Source: DAHUXN01 sp963729815 (GTDB lineage: Bacteria; Acidobacteriota; Terriglobia; Acidiferrales; UBA7541). From it: a DNA stretch of 64,000 nt. The DNA lies in NCBI GenBank assembly GCA_963729815.1, contig CAVSPU010000001.1, positions 372,001 through 436,000 on the forward strand, written 5' to 3'. Below, one piece after another: positions 16,744 to 24,856 of the stretch. The notes beneath the pieces are model-generated. The model did not search any database. It had not been told where the DNA came from and saw only the letters and a program-made list of their open reading frames with translations. Positions within the stretch are counted from its first letter, which is position 1, and every line of letters begins with the position of its first letter. A program made the translations under genes and the position numbers.

Positions 16744-17600
16744 TTTGTACTGCCGGAATCGACGTTGGCTCAACATACACAAAAGCCGTCATCATCAATG
16801 AGCAAGGCAAAATCCTAGCCCACGTTCTGAACAACACTGGCTTCAAGCTGGCTGAAGTGGCCCGCCAGGTCTACCAGAGTGCTTTGGACAATGCAGGTCT
16901 AACGGAATCTGGCATTTCCTACGTTGTGGCCACCGGCTTCGGACGTCACATGGTGACATTCAGCGATGCTCAAGTGACGGACTTGACCGCGAGCGCTCGC
17001 GGCGCAACCTACTTTTTCCCGCGAACACGTACGATTCTCGACGTTGGCGGCCAGACCATGAAAGCCACCCGTCTCGATGATTCAGCTAAGGTCAAATCAT
17101 TTCGCCTGAACGATAAGTGCGCTGCGGGAACCGGCGCCTTCCTGGAAAAGACGGCACGCTATATGGGTTATGGAACAGCGGAGATTGGCCCTCTCGTGGC
17201 GACTTCCAAGCAACAGGTTGCAATCTCCGGCGTCTGCGCTGTTTTTGCCGAATCTGAAGTAATCAACCAATTGTCCCTGGGGAGCGCGCCGGCGGACATC
17301 ATGCATGGCGCGGTTGCTTCTTTGGTGGATCGCTCGGTACAGCTGATGAGGCGCGTTCAAATGCAGCCGGAGTTTACTTTGATCGGCGGCATCCTGCGCT
17401 TCGAGACCATGGCGCGCGTGGTTCGTGAACATCTTAAGGCGGAAGTCAATGTCCCGCCGGAAGATCTCGTGCAGTTTGTGAGTGCGTTGGGAGCGGCCAT
17501 ACTGGCGCACCGCAGATGGCAAAAACTGCATCTGCCCGCCGGCGACGGCCCACATGGTCCGGAGACTCAGGTACCAAGCGAATTCCACAAGAGCGCATGA
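16740..17600 (+). CDS. bzdQ: benzoyl-CoA reductase ATPase subunit BzdQ (BcrD/BadG/HgdC family)
   Basis: A 286-residue paralogue of BzdP. It has DVGSTYTK (8-15), DVGGQTMKAT (101-110), and the cluster cysteines Cys127 (NDKCAAGTG) and Cys166 (GVCAVFAESEV), at the same positions as in BzdP. The ATG at 16740 overlaps the bzdP stop in an ATGA, and its own stop overlaps the next small gene in the same way, so expression is tightly coupled. Two different ATPase subunits beside two different catalytic subunits distinguish this from the 2-hydroxyacyl-CoA dehydratases, which have one homodimeric activator. The protein is complete, with a short charged tail. Confidence 0.92.
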   Translation: MICTAGIDVGSTYTKAVIINEQGKILAHVLNNTGFKLAEVARQVYQSALDNAGLTESGISYVVATGFGRHMVTFSDAQVTDLTASARGATYFFPRTRTILDVGGQTMKATRLDDSAKVKSFRLNDKCAAGTGAFLEKTARYMGYGTAEIGPLVATSKQQVAISGVCAVFAESEVINQLSLGSAPADIMHGAVASLVDRSVQLMRRVQMQPEFTLIGGILRFETMARVVREHLKAEVNVPPEDLVQFVSALGAAILAHRRWQKLHLPAGDGPHGPETQVPSEFHKSA

Positions 17601-17887
17601 TGACGAGGATTGTCAAAATCGAAGGTTCATTGGATGACCTAGGAAAGAGATTTCTTTCTGATGCCCAGCTTGAGGCTGATCCTGCATTAGTCGCTCAAGG
17701 ATGGGAACGCCGCTTCACGGCCGATGCTCAGCGTGTTCCGGAGGTCACGGAACTGTATTCCCAATTGGGATATGAGGTGCGAGCGGAACCAGTGCAATCC
17801 GACGACCTGAAGGATGATTGTGAAGATTGCCACTCCCTCATCATTTCGAGGTTTAAGACGATTTATACCCGCTGGAAGAGAACGTGA
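17597..17887 (+). CDS. small CxxC protein coupled to bzdQ, function unknown
   Basis: A 96-residue protein (first of two consecutive Met codons) whose ATG overlaps the bzdQ stop by four bases. It is predicted soluble and mostly helical and acidic. A segment ELYSQLGYEVRAEPV precedes DDCEDCHSLII, which holds a single CxxC (Cys75, Cys78), then a basic end with FKTIYTRWK. I do not recognise a named family. Its strict coupling to the ATPase subunit suggests a role tied to the reductase, such as metal or cluster handling, electron transfer or assembly; this is inference. One CxxC could bind a shared metal only if the protein dimerises. Confidence 0.75.
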   Translation: MMTRIVKIEGSLDDLGKRFLSDAQLEADPALVAQGWERRFTADAQRVPEVTELYSQLGYEVRAEPVQSDDLKDDCEDCHSLIISRFKTIYTRWKRT

Positions 17888-18005
17888 CTCGCAAGACTCC
17901 AATTCGCCCGTACGAAAGTGCCTGGTCTCCGGCGTTCATTAAAATGCTGCAAAATCCCTGTGATCGCGTCCCGTTTTCTCTGGGATTCTCAGTGGGAGAT
18001 TCAGA

Positions 18006-18677
18006 ATGACCGCCCGGTCTGGCCGGAATGGCGAAATGCGCTTGGAAATCCTCAAGAGTGCTGCCGCTGCCTTCCGTCGGCGAGGTTACTACGGAGCAAG
18101 CGTCGATGAAATCGCCGGCGAGCTCCACATGACCAAGGGAAATCTCTATTATTATTTTAGGAACAAAGAAGACATTCTTTTTTCTTGCCATGAATATGCC
18201 CTGGACCTTCTCCTGAAAATGCTGACAAAGGTCGAAGACAGTTCCCACCCGCCCCAGGAAAAATTGCGACGCGTCATCGTCTCGTTCGTGCACATGATGA
18301 TTGACGAATTGCGCGGAACGGCGCTGACCATGGACGTGCAGGCGCTTTCGACATCCCGGCGAAAGAGCGTGATCGCAAAACGGGATCGTTTTGATCGCGG
18401 CATTCGCCGCATCATCGAGGAGGGAATCAAGAAAGAGACCTTTCGGCCCGTCGATGCCAAACTTGCCACGTTTGCAATCCTCGGTTCACTCAATTGGATT
18501 CCGTACTGGTTCGATCCGCGCGGCGAGGCAAGCTCCATCGAGATCAGCGAGGAATTCGCGGAGCATCTCATCCAGGGACTCCTACGTAACGAACCCTCAA
18601 TCCATCTTTCCGTGGGAAAATGCAACGCGCGCGAAGAAGCTATGTATGTCCCAACGGATGCGGAAACGCTTCGCTAG
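18006..18677 (+). CDS. TetR/AcrR-family transcriptional regulator
   Basis: A 223-residue TetR regulator. The N-terminal DNA-binding domain (about residues 10-60) reads IL.SAAAAFRRRGYYGASVDEIAG and MTKGNLYYYFRNKEDI, the standard HTH and linker. The rest is a helical ligand-binding domain similar in layout to acyl-CoA-responsive TetR proteins. It lies 118 bases after the small CxxC gene on the same strand, at the end of the benzoyl-CoA operon, so it is a good candidate for the local repressor with a CoA thioester as inducer. The GAATGTC repeats upstream of had are possible operators. The ATG at 18006 has GGGAG upstream. Confidence 0.87.
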   Translation: MTARSGRNGEMRLEILKSAAAAFRRRGYYGASVDEIAGELHMTKGNLYYYFRNKEDILFSCHEYALDLLLKMLTKVEDSSHPPQEKLRRVIVSFVHMMIDELRGTALTMDVQALSTSRRKSVIAKRDRFDRGIRRIIEEGIKKETFRPVDAKLATFAILGSLNWIPYWFDPRGEASSIEISEEFAEHLIQGLLRNEPSIHLSVGKCNAREEAMYVPTDAETLR

Positions 18678-18701
18678 GCCTCGCTTGACTGTCGTCTGCT
18701 G

Positions 18702-20654
18702 TTAGCTTGCTCGTGCCAGGTTGGCCAGGAAAATTAAACAAAGCTGGACATCGCGAAACAGATTGAAGGGCAGCCGGAGCGAAGGAAACTGAAACCAACG
18801 GCGTTGTGTCCACCGCTGCTTTGCCGTGTGCCAGAAGCAGTCCAGGTCGGCACGGGTGAGGACCTTACCCGGAGCGAGCAATGGGTACCACTTGACCCAA
18901 AATAATTGCAGTTTGGAGGGAACTTGCAACGCCGGGAAATACGCCTTGGCCCTTCGATAGGCGAGTTGCAGATCAGCCAATTTCAATCGGCCGTAAGTTG
19001 CCGCGCGGATTCTGCCCAACTCCTCGATCACTCGCTGCTCGGCTTCGCCTCGTTGGCGGGTTTGTAGCCACAGTTCTTCCATTTCGAATAAGAGGCGAAA
19101 CATCGCCGCAAGATGGGCGCGAATCTCTCTCGCACGAGATGTGGCGTATCCCCAACGGGACTCGATGGGATAGCCCGGCCGGCGGTTCTTGCGGCCCTTC
19201 AAGCGGAAAAAGCCGCACATCATGGGATGCCGGCCTTCCGTCTGGATGGAGTTCTTGTACCAAACGAAGCGAAGAAAATTGTTCCAGTAATCCCGCCGCG
19301 GGCAGCGTTGCAGGATCGCTTTCATGTTTTCGAAGCTATAGAACCTCTGCCAAGCTTCGCGATAGAGATCCTCCCAAGAGCCGTTCTTCAAGTGCGGGTG
19401 CACAGTGACAGCATGGTGAGAATCATATTGATTGAAATCGGGGTGCATCCATTCTCCGCGGCGGGACATGAGGAAATGGTCCCGAGAGCCTGGCAGCGGC
19501 ATGAGCATGAAAAAAGATGCGTGATCCGGACGCACGTCTTGCATGAGCTGCGTGAGGTCTTGGCGGACGGAATCGACCGTGTCATTTGGAAAGCCAATGA
19601 TGTAGCCGACATGCGTCGAAATCCCTGAACTGCGGTAGGCCTCAATCAGTTGCGGGTATTCTTGTACGTGGTTTTGCTGTTTGCCCGCAGCCTTCAGACT
19701 GTCCGGGTTCAGACTTTCCATGCCGATAAAAACGCTCGAACACCCCGCGCGGCGCGCCTTGGCGATGAAATTGGGGATCTTCCAGGAGAGCACATCGACC
19801 TGCATCATGAATTTCACCGGGATATGTTCTTCCTCACGCAATCGGATGAGGGCATCAAGAATGGCCTCCCACTTCTTGTTGCGCGCGAAATTGTCGTCGG
19901 TGAAGAAGTAGAAAGTAATGCCGTGAACGTTATAGTTGTGGCGAATCGTCTCGGTGGTGCGTTCCGCGGAGCGGAAGCGCATCTTGCGGCCCTGAACATT
20001 GATGATCGTACAAAAACTGCAATCGTATGGACAGCCACGCCCGCAATCCAGCGTGCCGAAATTGGAGGCAATGAACTTGCGCAAGTACTCCTTGCGAATC
20101 ACAGGAAGGGGCTTGTCGGAGAGGTCCGGCTTGTCGTTCGTAAAGTCATAAAGGGGCTTCAAACAACCGCCCATCGCATCGCAAAGCAGGTCGCCCCAGC
20201 GTTCTTCCACTTCGCCCTTCACGATCGTTGTGCCATCGTCCATCAATTCCTGGATGTCCGGAGGGATGCTCGGCATCAGAGCCAGATAGCCGCTCACATG
20301 GAAGCCGCCGATCATCACCGTTAATCCTGCGCGGCGAAACACGCGAGCGAGATCAGCGGCGCGCGGGAACTGGTTGGTCTGAACGCCCGCAAGGCAAATT
20401 ATCGTCTTCGTCTGGCCGTCGCGCTGGGACCTGCAAATGCGCTTCACCGGAATATGATCCACTGTCTCGTCGAGCACGTGGACCTTGACTTGCACGGATT
20501 CACCTAACCGTTTTTGCGCGACGACATCTTCGGTCAGGCCCGCAAGGCAAGCCAGCGTGTTGCTCGGCAGCACGCCGTGCCAATGCCGTACGACGTAGCC
20601 TTCGTCGTCATACTGCGTGGGTCTGATCAGATACAGGTGCAGCTTCTTCAGCAT
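18702..20654 (-). CDS. B12-binding-type radical SAM protein, substrate unknown
   Basis: A 650-residue class-B-like radical SAM enzyme. Residues 1-170 resemble a cobalamin-binding Rossmann domain (MIGGFHVSGYL near 114-124), though the classic DxHxxG is not obvious. The radical SAM core starts with CPYDCSFC (Cys208, Cys212, Cys215), the [4Fe-4S]/SAM ligand motif, then a TIM barrel with FTDDNFARN and GMESLNPDSLKAAGKQQN. About 200 C-terminal residues form an uncharacterised Arg- and Trp-rich domain. Such proteins methylate or rearrange unactivated carbons, often in lipid or cofactor synthesis. No pathway partner is obvious; it runs convergent to the TetR gene and follows the transketolase with a 323-base gap. 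Confidence 0.85.
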   Translation of the reverse strand: MLKKLHLYLIRPTQYDDEGYVVRHWHGVLPSNTLACLAGLTEDVVAQKRLGESVQVKVHVLDETVDHIPVKRICRSQRDGQTKTIICLAGVQTNQFPRAADLARVFRRAGLTVMIGGFHVSGYLALMPSIPPDIQELMDDGTTIVKGEVEERWGDLLCDAMGGCLKPLYDFTNDKPDLSDKPLPVIRKEYLRKFIASNFGTLDCGRGCPYDCSFCTIINVQGRKMRFRSAERTTETIRHNYNVHGITFYFFTDDNFARNKKWEAILDALIRLREEEHIPVKFMMQVDVLSWKIPNFIAKARRAGCSSVFIGMESLNPDSLKAAGKQQNHVQEYPQLIEAYRSSGISTHVGYIIGFPNDTVDSVRQDLTQLMQDVRPDHASFFMLMPLPGSRDHFLMSRRGEWMHPDFNQYDSHHAVTVHPHLKNGSWEDLYREAWQRFYSFENMKAILQRCPRRDYWNNFLRFVWYKNSIQTEGRHPMMCGFFRLKGRKNRRPGYPIESRWGYATSRAREIRAHLAAMFRLLFEMEELWLQTRQRGEAEQRVIEELGRIRAATYGRLKLADLQLAYRRAKAYFPALQVPSKLQLFWVKWYPLLAPGKVLTRADLDCFWHTAKQRWTQRRWFQFPSLRLPFNLFRDVQLCLIFLANLARAS

Positions 20655-20977
20655 TCATCCGGTTCCTTCAAAGATGGTGGCGAGCGGGCAACGCAGCACC
20701 TAGTGCGAAGACATGTTCGTAGTATTTCGGTACGTGCACTTTCAATTTAAATCGATGCTCCAATGCCTGCACCATCCCTGCTCCCCGGGACGACGTCGAT
20801 GAGCATCTGTTCGCCGCCCGACGCCACTTACTTCAACATGATCAAGGCTCGACCTGCCAGGGAATCGTGGATCCCCAATAGAATTTCTTCCTCGGGCTCC
20901 CCCACTTCTCGATACGCCGTTGTGCTCCGTCGGGCCCTCCGCTCCAGTTTGCACGGACGTGCCAGCCTCATTCTTTG
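20655..20977. other. intergenic region upstream of the radical SAM gene
   Basis: No gene is seen in these 323 bases. It separates the transketolase stop from the radical SAM start, both on the minus strand, and should contain the radical SAM promoter. I found no strong hairpin terminator, repeat or operator. Confidence 0.5.
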
Positions 20978-23230
20978 CTAGCAAGTCGCCACAATTTCGC
21001 GACAATCGCGGCAAAGATAGGAGAAGCTCGTGTTCACCTTCATCCAGGAGACTCGGCACGCCGCGCAGCCGTCCTTCGATCGCGACTTGCATTCCAGGCA
21101 GTATTCGTCCGTCGGCAGGAGAGACTCGCTGAGATAGTCCCGCAACGGCACTTCGCCATGGCACTGGCTGCATTCCAATATCGTTGGCATAGAAGCCACC
21201 TCGATTTTCCGAATGTTCCGTCCCAACTTTTTCGCATTGAGACGCAGCACGCGCTCGGCGATATGCTCCCCGGTCAGGCCGAAAGTTTGAATCAGCTCCC
21301 AGGGCTTTCCCGAGAACCCGAAGCGATCCTCGATTCCAACCATGTCGAAGAGGAGCGGCCGCTCGAAATCATTTCGCTCGCGCAGTATGGCCCCGGCGAT
21401 CAGGTTTCCGAAGCCGCCCTTTTGGTGTTCTTCCACGGTCACCAGAATCCGCGTCTCCGCGGCGGCAGCGATTAACGCTCGCGTGTCGAGCGGCTTGATT
21501 GTATGCATGTTGATGACGCGTGCCTCGATGCCGAACTCCTCCTTCAGCAGCCACGCCGCGCGCATCGCTTCCGGCACCATCGGGCCGCACGCAACGATGG
21601 TCGCACCCTCGTTTTCGTTCTGACAGTCGCTCGACAACACGGTTTCAAATGCATCGATGAATCGCGGACGCGACGCGCGATACCGGATGACATTGGCGAC
21701 TCCGAACTGATATGGTGTTTCCGCTGTTGTCACCACCGGGGTCGCTTCGCGCGCAAACCGCAGATAGACTGGCCCTTGGACTTCCAACAGGCAATGCCGC
21801 GTGGCCTTCTCCGTTTCGCCCGAATCGCACGGGGCTTCCACGTGCATATTGGGCAGGATGTTCATCAGCGAGATTTCCTCGAGCGACTGGTGCGTCGCGC
21901 CATCCGGGCCCACCGATATCCCGCCGTGCGCACCGGCGATCTTCACGTTGAGGTTGTTGTAGCACACCGTCGTGCGGAGTTGATCCCATGCACGTCCCGA
22001 GGCGAACACGCCATACGTGCCCGTCACCGGGATATAGCCTTCCTTCGCCAGTCCGGCCGCAACGCCCATCATGTTCTGTTCCGCGATCCCCACGCTGAAC
22101 ACTCGCCCCTGCCTCTCGGGATGCTTCGCGGCAAAATCGGAGATCCGGATCGACCCTGAAATATCCGCTTGAATCGTGCACACGCGCGCATCTTGTCCCG
22201 CCGCTTCGAGCCCCCGCCCGAATCCCATCCGTGTCGGGTCCATCTCCACCTTCATTATGTCGCGCGCGTTCCACCAGTAATTGCGGTCGGCCATTGGCAC
22301 CTGCTTGCGGGCGTCCTCCGCTGCTTTTTTCGCTCCTTCCCACGCGATTGTCAGCATTCGTTCGATACGCTCCCGTGGCACGGCAGGAGTAGCCAGCTCC
22401 GCCATGGCCTTTTCGAATTGTTCCGCATTTGGTGCCGTCCCATGCCACGCGGCCTGATTCTCCATGAACGAAACGCCCTTGCCCTTCACCGTATTCGCAA
22501 TAATTACGGTCGGATCTCCCTTGTGAGCCGCCGCGGCGTCAAAGGCGCTCAGAATCTCGTCTATGTCGTGGCCGTCAATCTCAATCACATTCCACCCGAA
22601 CGTCGCATACTTTAATCCTAGCGGCTCGACGTTCATCACATCCTTTACCCGCCCGTCTATCTGCAAGCCGTTCCGGTCCACAATCGCGCACAAGTTGTCG
22701 AGCTTGTAGTGCGCCGCCGCCATCACTGCTTCCCAAACGCTTCCTTCCTGGTGTTCTCCGTCACCCATAATGCAGAATGCGCGATAATCTTGTGCACGCT
22801 GCTTCGCCGCCAGAGCGCTGCCGACGGCGATACTCAGTCCTTGGCCCAGCGAGCCGCTCGAAATTTCCACGCCGGGGAGTTTCAACCGGTTGGGATGCCC
22901 TTCGAATGCCGAGCCCAGCCGCCTCAGCGAAACCGTATCCTCCAGCGGAAAATACCCGGCGCGTCCCAGCGCGACATACAGCGCGGGCGCCTTGTGCCCC
23001 GCCGACCAGAAAACGCGGTCGCGCTTCGGCCACGTCGGACTCGAGGGGTCATGGTTTAGCGCGTTCAGGTAAAGAGCGGCGGCAAGGTCCATGATGGAAA
23101 GCGAGCCTCCCGGATGTCCGGACCCTGCGGCATAAATATCGATCATCGCGATGGCGCGCATCTCCTGCGCGGCCAGGAGAAGCTCTTCGCGATTCAGGCG
23201 AGGACCGCGGCGCTCATTCCTCAACTCCAT
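20978..23230 (-). CDS. tkt: transketolase with C-terminal cysteine-rich (four CxxC) extension
   Basis: A 750-residue thiamine-diphosphate enzyme. The N-terminal half has HPGGSLS, SSGSLGQGLS and the ThDP motif GDGEHQEG...N (about 157-185). The C-terminal half has the pyrimidine domain (VSVGIAEQNMMGVAAGLA) and the transketolase C-terminal domain. It resembles the archaeal/Gram-positive two-part transketolases joined into one chain. The normal enzyme ends near residue 672. About 70 further residues hold nine cysteines, at 687, 690, 711, 714, 722, 725, 740, 743 and 750: four CxxC pairs, like two zinc ribbons. That tail is unusual for the family. Its role could be metal binding, redox sensing or a partner interface. 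A CRP-like site lies 78 bases upstream. Confidence 0.92.
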   Translation of the reverse strand: MELRNERRGPRLNREELLLAAQEMRAIAMIDIYAAGSGHPGGSLSIMDLAAALYLNALNHDPSSPTWPKRDRVFWSAGHKAPALYVALGRAGYFPLEDTVSLRRLGSAFEGHPNRLKLPGVEISSGSLGQGLSIAVGSALAAKQRAQDYRAFCIMGDGEHQEGSVWEAVMAAAHYKLDNLCAIVDRNGLQIDGRVKDVMNVEPLGLKYATFGWNVIEIDGHDIDEILSAFDAAAAHKGDPTVIIANTVKGKGVSFMENQAAWHGTAPNAEQFEKAMAELATPAVPRERIERMLTIAWEGAKKAAEDARKQVPMADRNYWWNARDIMKVEMDPTRMGFGRGLEAAGQDARVCTIQADISGSIRISDFAAKHPERQGRVFSVGIAEQNMMGVAAGLAKEGYIPVTGTYGVFASGRAWDQLRTTVCYNNLNVKIAGAHGGISVGPDGATHQSLEEISLMNILPNMHVEAPCDSGETEKATRHCLLEVQGPVYLRFAREATPVVTTAETPYQFGVANVIRYRASRPRFIDAFETVLSSDCQNENEGATIVACGPMVPEAMRAAWLLKEEFGIEARVINMHTIKPLDTRALIAAAAETRILVTVEEHQKGGFGNLIAGAILRERNDFERPLLFDMVGIEDRFGFSGKPWELIQTFGLTGEHIAERVLRLNAKKLGRNIRKIEVASMPTILECSQCHGEVPLRDYLSESLLPTDEYCLECKSRSKDGCAACRVSWMKVNTSFSYLCRDCREIVATC

Positions 23231-23693
23231 AGAGGGCCTCCGGTGTGACCAAATTCTGACCTGTAAATCGACCTTGTCGAAGGCTACGTGCTCCAGTAAC
23301 AGTTTGCAGTGACCCTAGTCACGTTACCCTGTGACGCCGCCCCGTGCTTTGTTTCGCGTTCTTTGCTCTTCCCGAAATGTTCCTCGTCATTCATCGCTTA
23401 CGCCGGCGCCCTTCGCCAGTTCAGCGGTTTCTTCGATAGCCTTGGGGCAATCGGACGTAGCAGGCCGTCCCTGTTCACTACGCCAGCGCAGTAAGCAGTC
23501 GAACCTGCTTCTTCAAGTGCGATGGCAAGCCATATCGGATTCATAGCAAGAAGGGCAAGTACGTGAGTTGGATAGGAATTGTTCGGGGTATCTCGGCTGC
23601 CGAGCAGACAGACACCGCTAGACTCTCCTGCTAGGGCAAGAATAATTCGACGGATCCACTGATTGTCACATCATGCCAGCCTTTGCACCGTCA
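23231..23693. other. intergenic region upstream of the transketolase gene
   Basis: No gene is supported in these 463 bases; the short open frames lack ribosome-binding sites and domains. The region holds the transketolase promoter with a CRP-like palindrome (23309-23322) and a further GTGAC half-site near 23331. Confidence 0.5.
23309..23322. promoter_or_regulatory. CRP/FNR-family-like operator upstream of transketolase
   Basis: The palindrome GTGA-CCCTAG-TCAC (five-base arms GTGAC/GTCAC) matches the CRP core and lies 78 bases before the transketolase ATG. A third GTGAC follows at about 23331, so two overlapping sites are possible. Confidence 0.5.
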
Positions 23694-24263
23694 TTACCGA
23701 ACGGCCCTAAAAATTCGCGCGAGGTTCCGCCATATCTGTGCCGGGCGTCCTGTCTGCGCGTTTCGCCCGAGGTGAAAGCTAAGGCTAAGTCCGTAAAGAT
23801 CGATCGAACGCGGCTCGCCAGGATAATTTTGACGCCGGGGACGAAAGTCTAGCAAACCGCCAGCGGCTGAGGGGCCAAGTTGCACGTTTTGCATGTCAAG
23901 CGTGCTCGTGAAACCATCAAACTGAAAACGTCCACCTCCCAAATGCACAAGCGGTAGACTCGACTGCGTGCTAAACAAAGTCTTAACCTCGCGCATCTGC
24001 GACGGACTCTCCACATACTCCAGCCCTTGGTCCCGGTCGTAGGTCCCTGCAACCAGATCACTGAAATGAGCAGAGGATTCTCTGGAGTTCTCGGGCCGCA
24101 CCAAGGGCCTTGCGAGCAACGGCGCCGGCAGTGCTCGAACCATGGTCGTAATCGGTACAAGCCGGCCTCGCGTCGTCACAATCTGTGGCGCGACAGTTTG
24201 TGCTGTCGTCGACACATACGCACCCAAAAACATGCCGAGCAACAGGGTGAAATCTTTGTACAT
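23694..24263 (-). CDS. small secreted protein, function unknown
   Basis: A 189-residue protein starting at the ATG at 24263, preceded by AAGAGGTAG. Residues 1-22 are a signal peptide (hydrophobic FTLLLGMFLGAY, then TTAQT). The mature part has no recognised domain. It includes a Pro/Arg-rich segment, then a short predicted beta region (LVHLGGGRFQFDGFTSTLDMQNVQLG) and a basic C-terminus ending IFRAVR. I do not recognise the family. Two CRP-like palindromes lie 92-128 bases upstream. The gene stands alone between the transketolase and the beta-propeller protein. Confidence 0.65.
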   Translation of the reverse strand: MYKDFTLLLGMFLGAYVSTTAQTVAPQIVTTRGRLVPITTMVRALPAPLLARPLVRPENSRESSAHFSDLVAGTYDRDQGLEYVESPSQMREVKTLFSTQSSLPLVHLGGGRFQFDGFTSTLDMQNVQLGPSAAGGLLDFRPRRQNYPGEPRSIDLYGLSLSFHLGRNAQTGRPAQIWRNLARIFRAVR

Positions 24264-24355
24264 CGCTACCTCTTCAAATGGATCATCAGGAGGTGGCACT
24301 GCCGCTTCAAACAATTTTCATCGGCAAGGTTAACGTAACGCGCTACCGGAGATAT

Positions 24356-24369
24356 GTAACTCTGGTCAC
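24356..24369. promoter_or_regulatory. CRP/FNR-family-like operator, first of a pair
   Basis: GTAA-CTCTGG-TCAC has one mismatch to the GTGA-N6-TCAC core. Its centre is 22 bases, about two helical turns, from the next site, which would place two dimers on the same DNA face. Confidence 0.4.
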
Positions 24370-24377
24370 GGGCTGAG

Positions 24378-24391
24378 GTGACGCTCATCAC
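24378..24391. promoter_or_regulatory. CRP/FNR-family-like operator, second of a pair
   Basis: GTGA-CGCTCA-TCAC is an exact match to the core, extended to GGTGA/TCACC arms. It lies 114 bases upstream of the secreted-protein start at 24263. Confidence 0.45.
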
Positions 24392-24856
24392 CTGCCTGAG
24401 GCTCTACTCCTGTTTTTCGATTGCTCCAATCGCTTCCAAGAATCCACCTGTTCGCCAGATGGCCAGCGAAAGTCGTAGTAAAATGCACGTATCCCGACGG
24501 ACTACGCTGCGAATTCTTACGCGCGTCGTCGGAATCGCGGTTCTATTTTTGGGCCCAATCTTGCTTGGGCGATTTGTTCAAATAACTAGCGTTAGAATCA
24601 CCAGCGCGACCGTCAGACCAATGAGCCATCCCGTCAGTTTCGGGCTCGCGGTTGAGGCTCTTTATCGCCTCGCAGGGGTTTGCAAGTGTGCAAGCCAGGG
24701 TGCTATGCTCCGCGCCAAGGTCTGCTGGACTTGACGCGGAGCAGATGGCAGAACGCAAGATTGGCTGGCTCGACTGGGGAAACATGGATCGACAGCTTTC
24801 GCATCGCCCGGACGGGAACTAGCGCAGAAAAGTTGATGGAAATTAGGGGGACGCAC

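Larger units (their letters stand above)
24264..24856. other. divergent intergenic region with paired CRP-like sites
   Basis: These 593 bases separate the small secreted protein (minus) from the beta-propeller gene (plus). Two CRP-like palindromes lie at 24356-24369 and 24378-24391. A plus-strand open frame at 24378-24734 includes one hydrophobic stretch (about 24520-24580) but has no good start signal, so I do not call it. Nothing else is recognised. Confidence 0.5.

Noticed and set aside
13414..17600. Alternative reading as a 2-hydroxyacyl-CoA dehydratase cluster
   Set aside because: Two distinct ATPase subunits and coupled had and oah genes fit benzoyl-CoA reductase; dehydratases have one homodimeric activator.
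24378..24734. 118-codon frame with one hydrophobic stretch
   Set aside because: No good start signal; it overlaps a regulatory palindrome and has no family similarity that I recognise.
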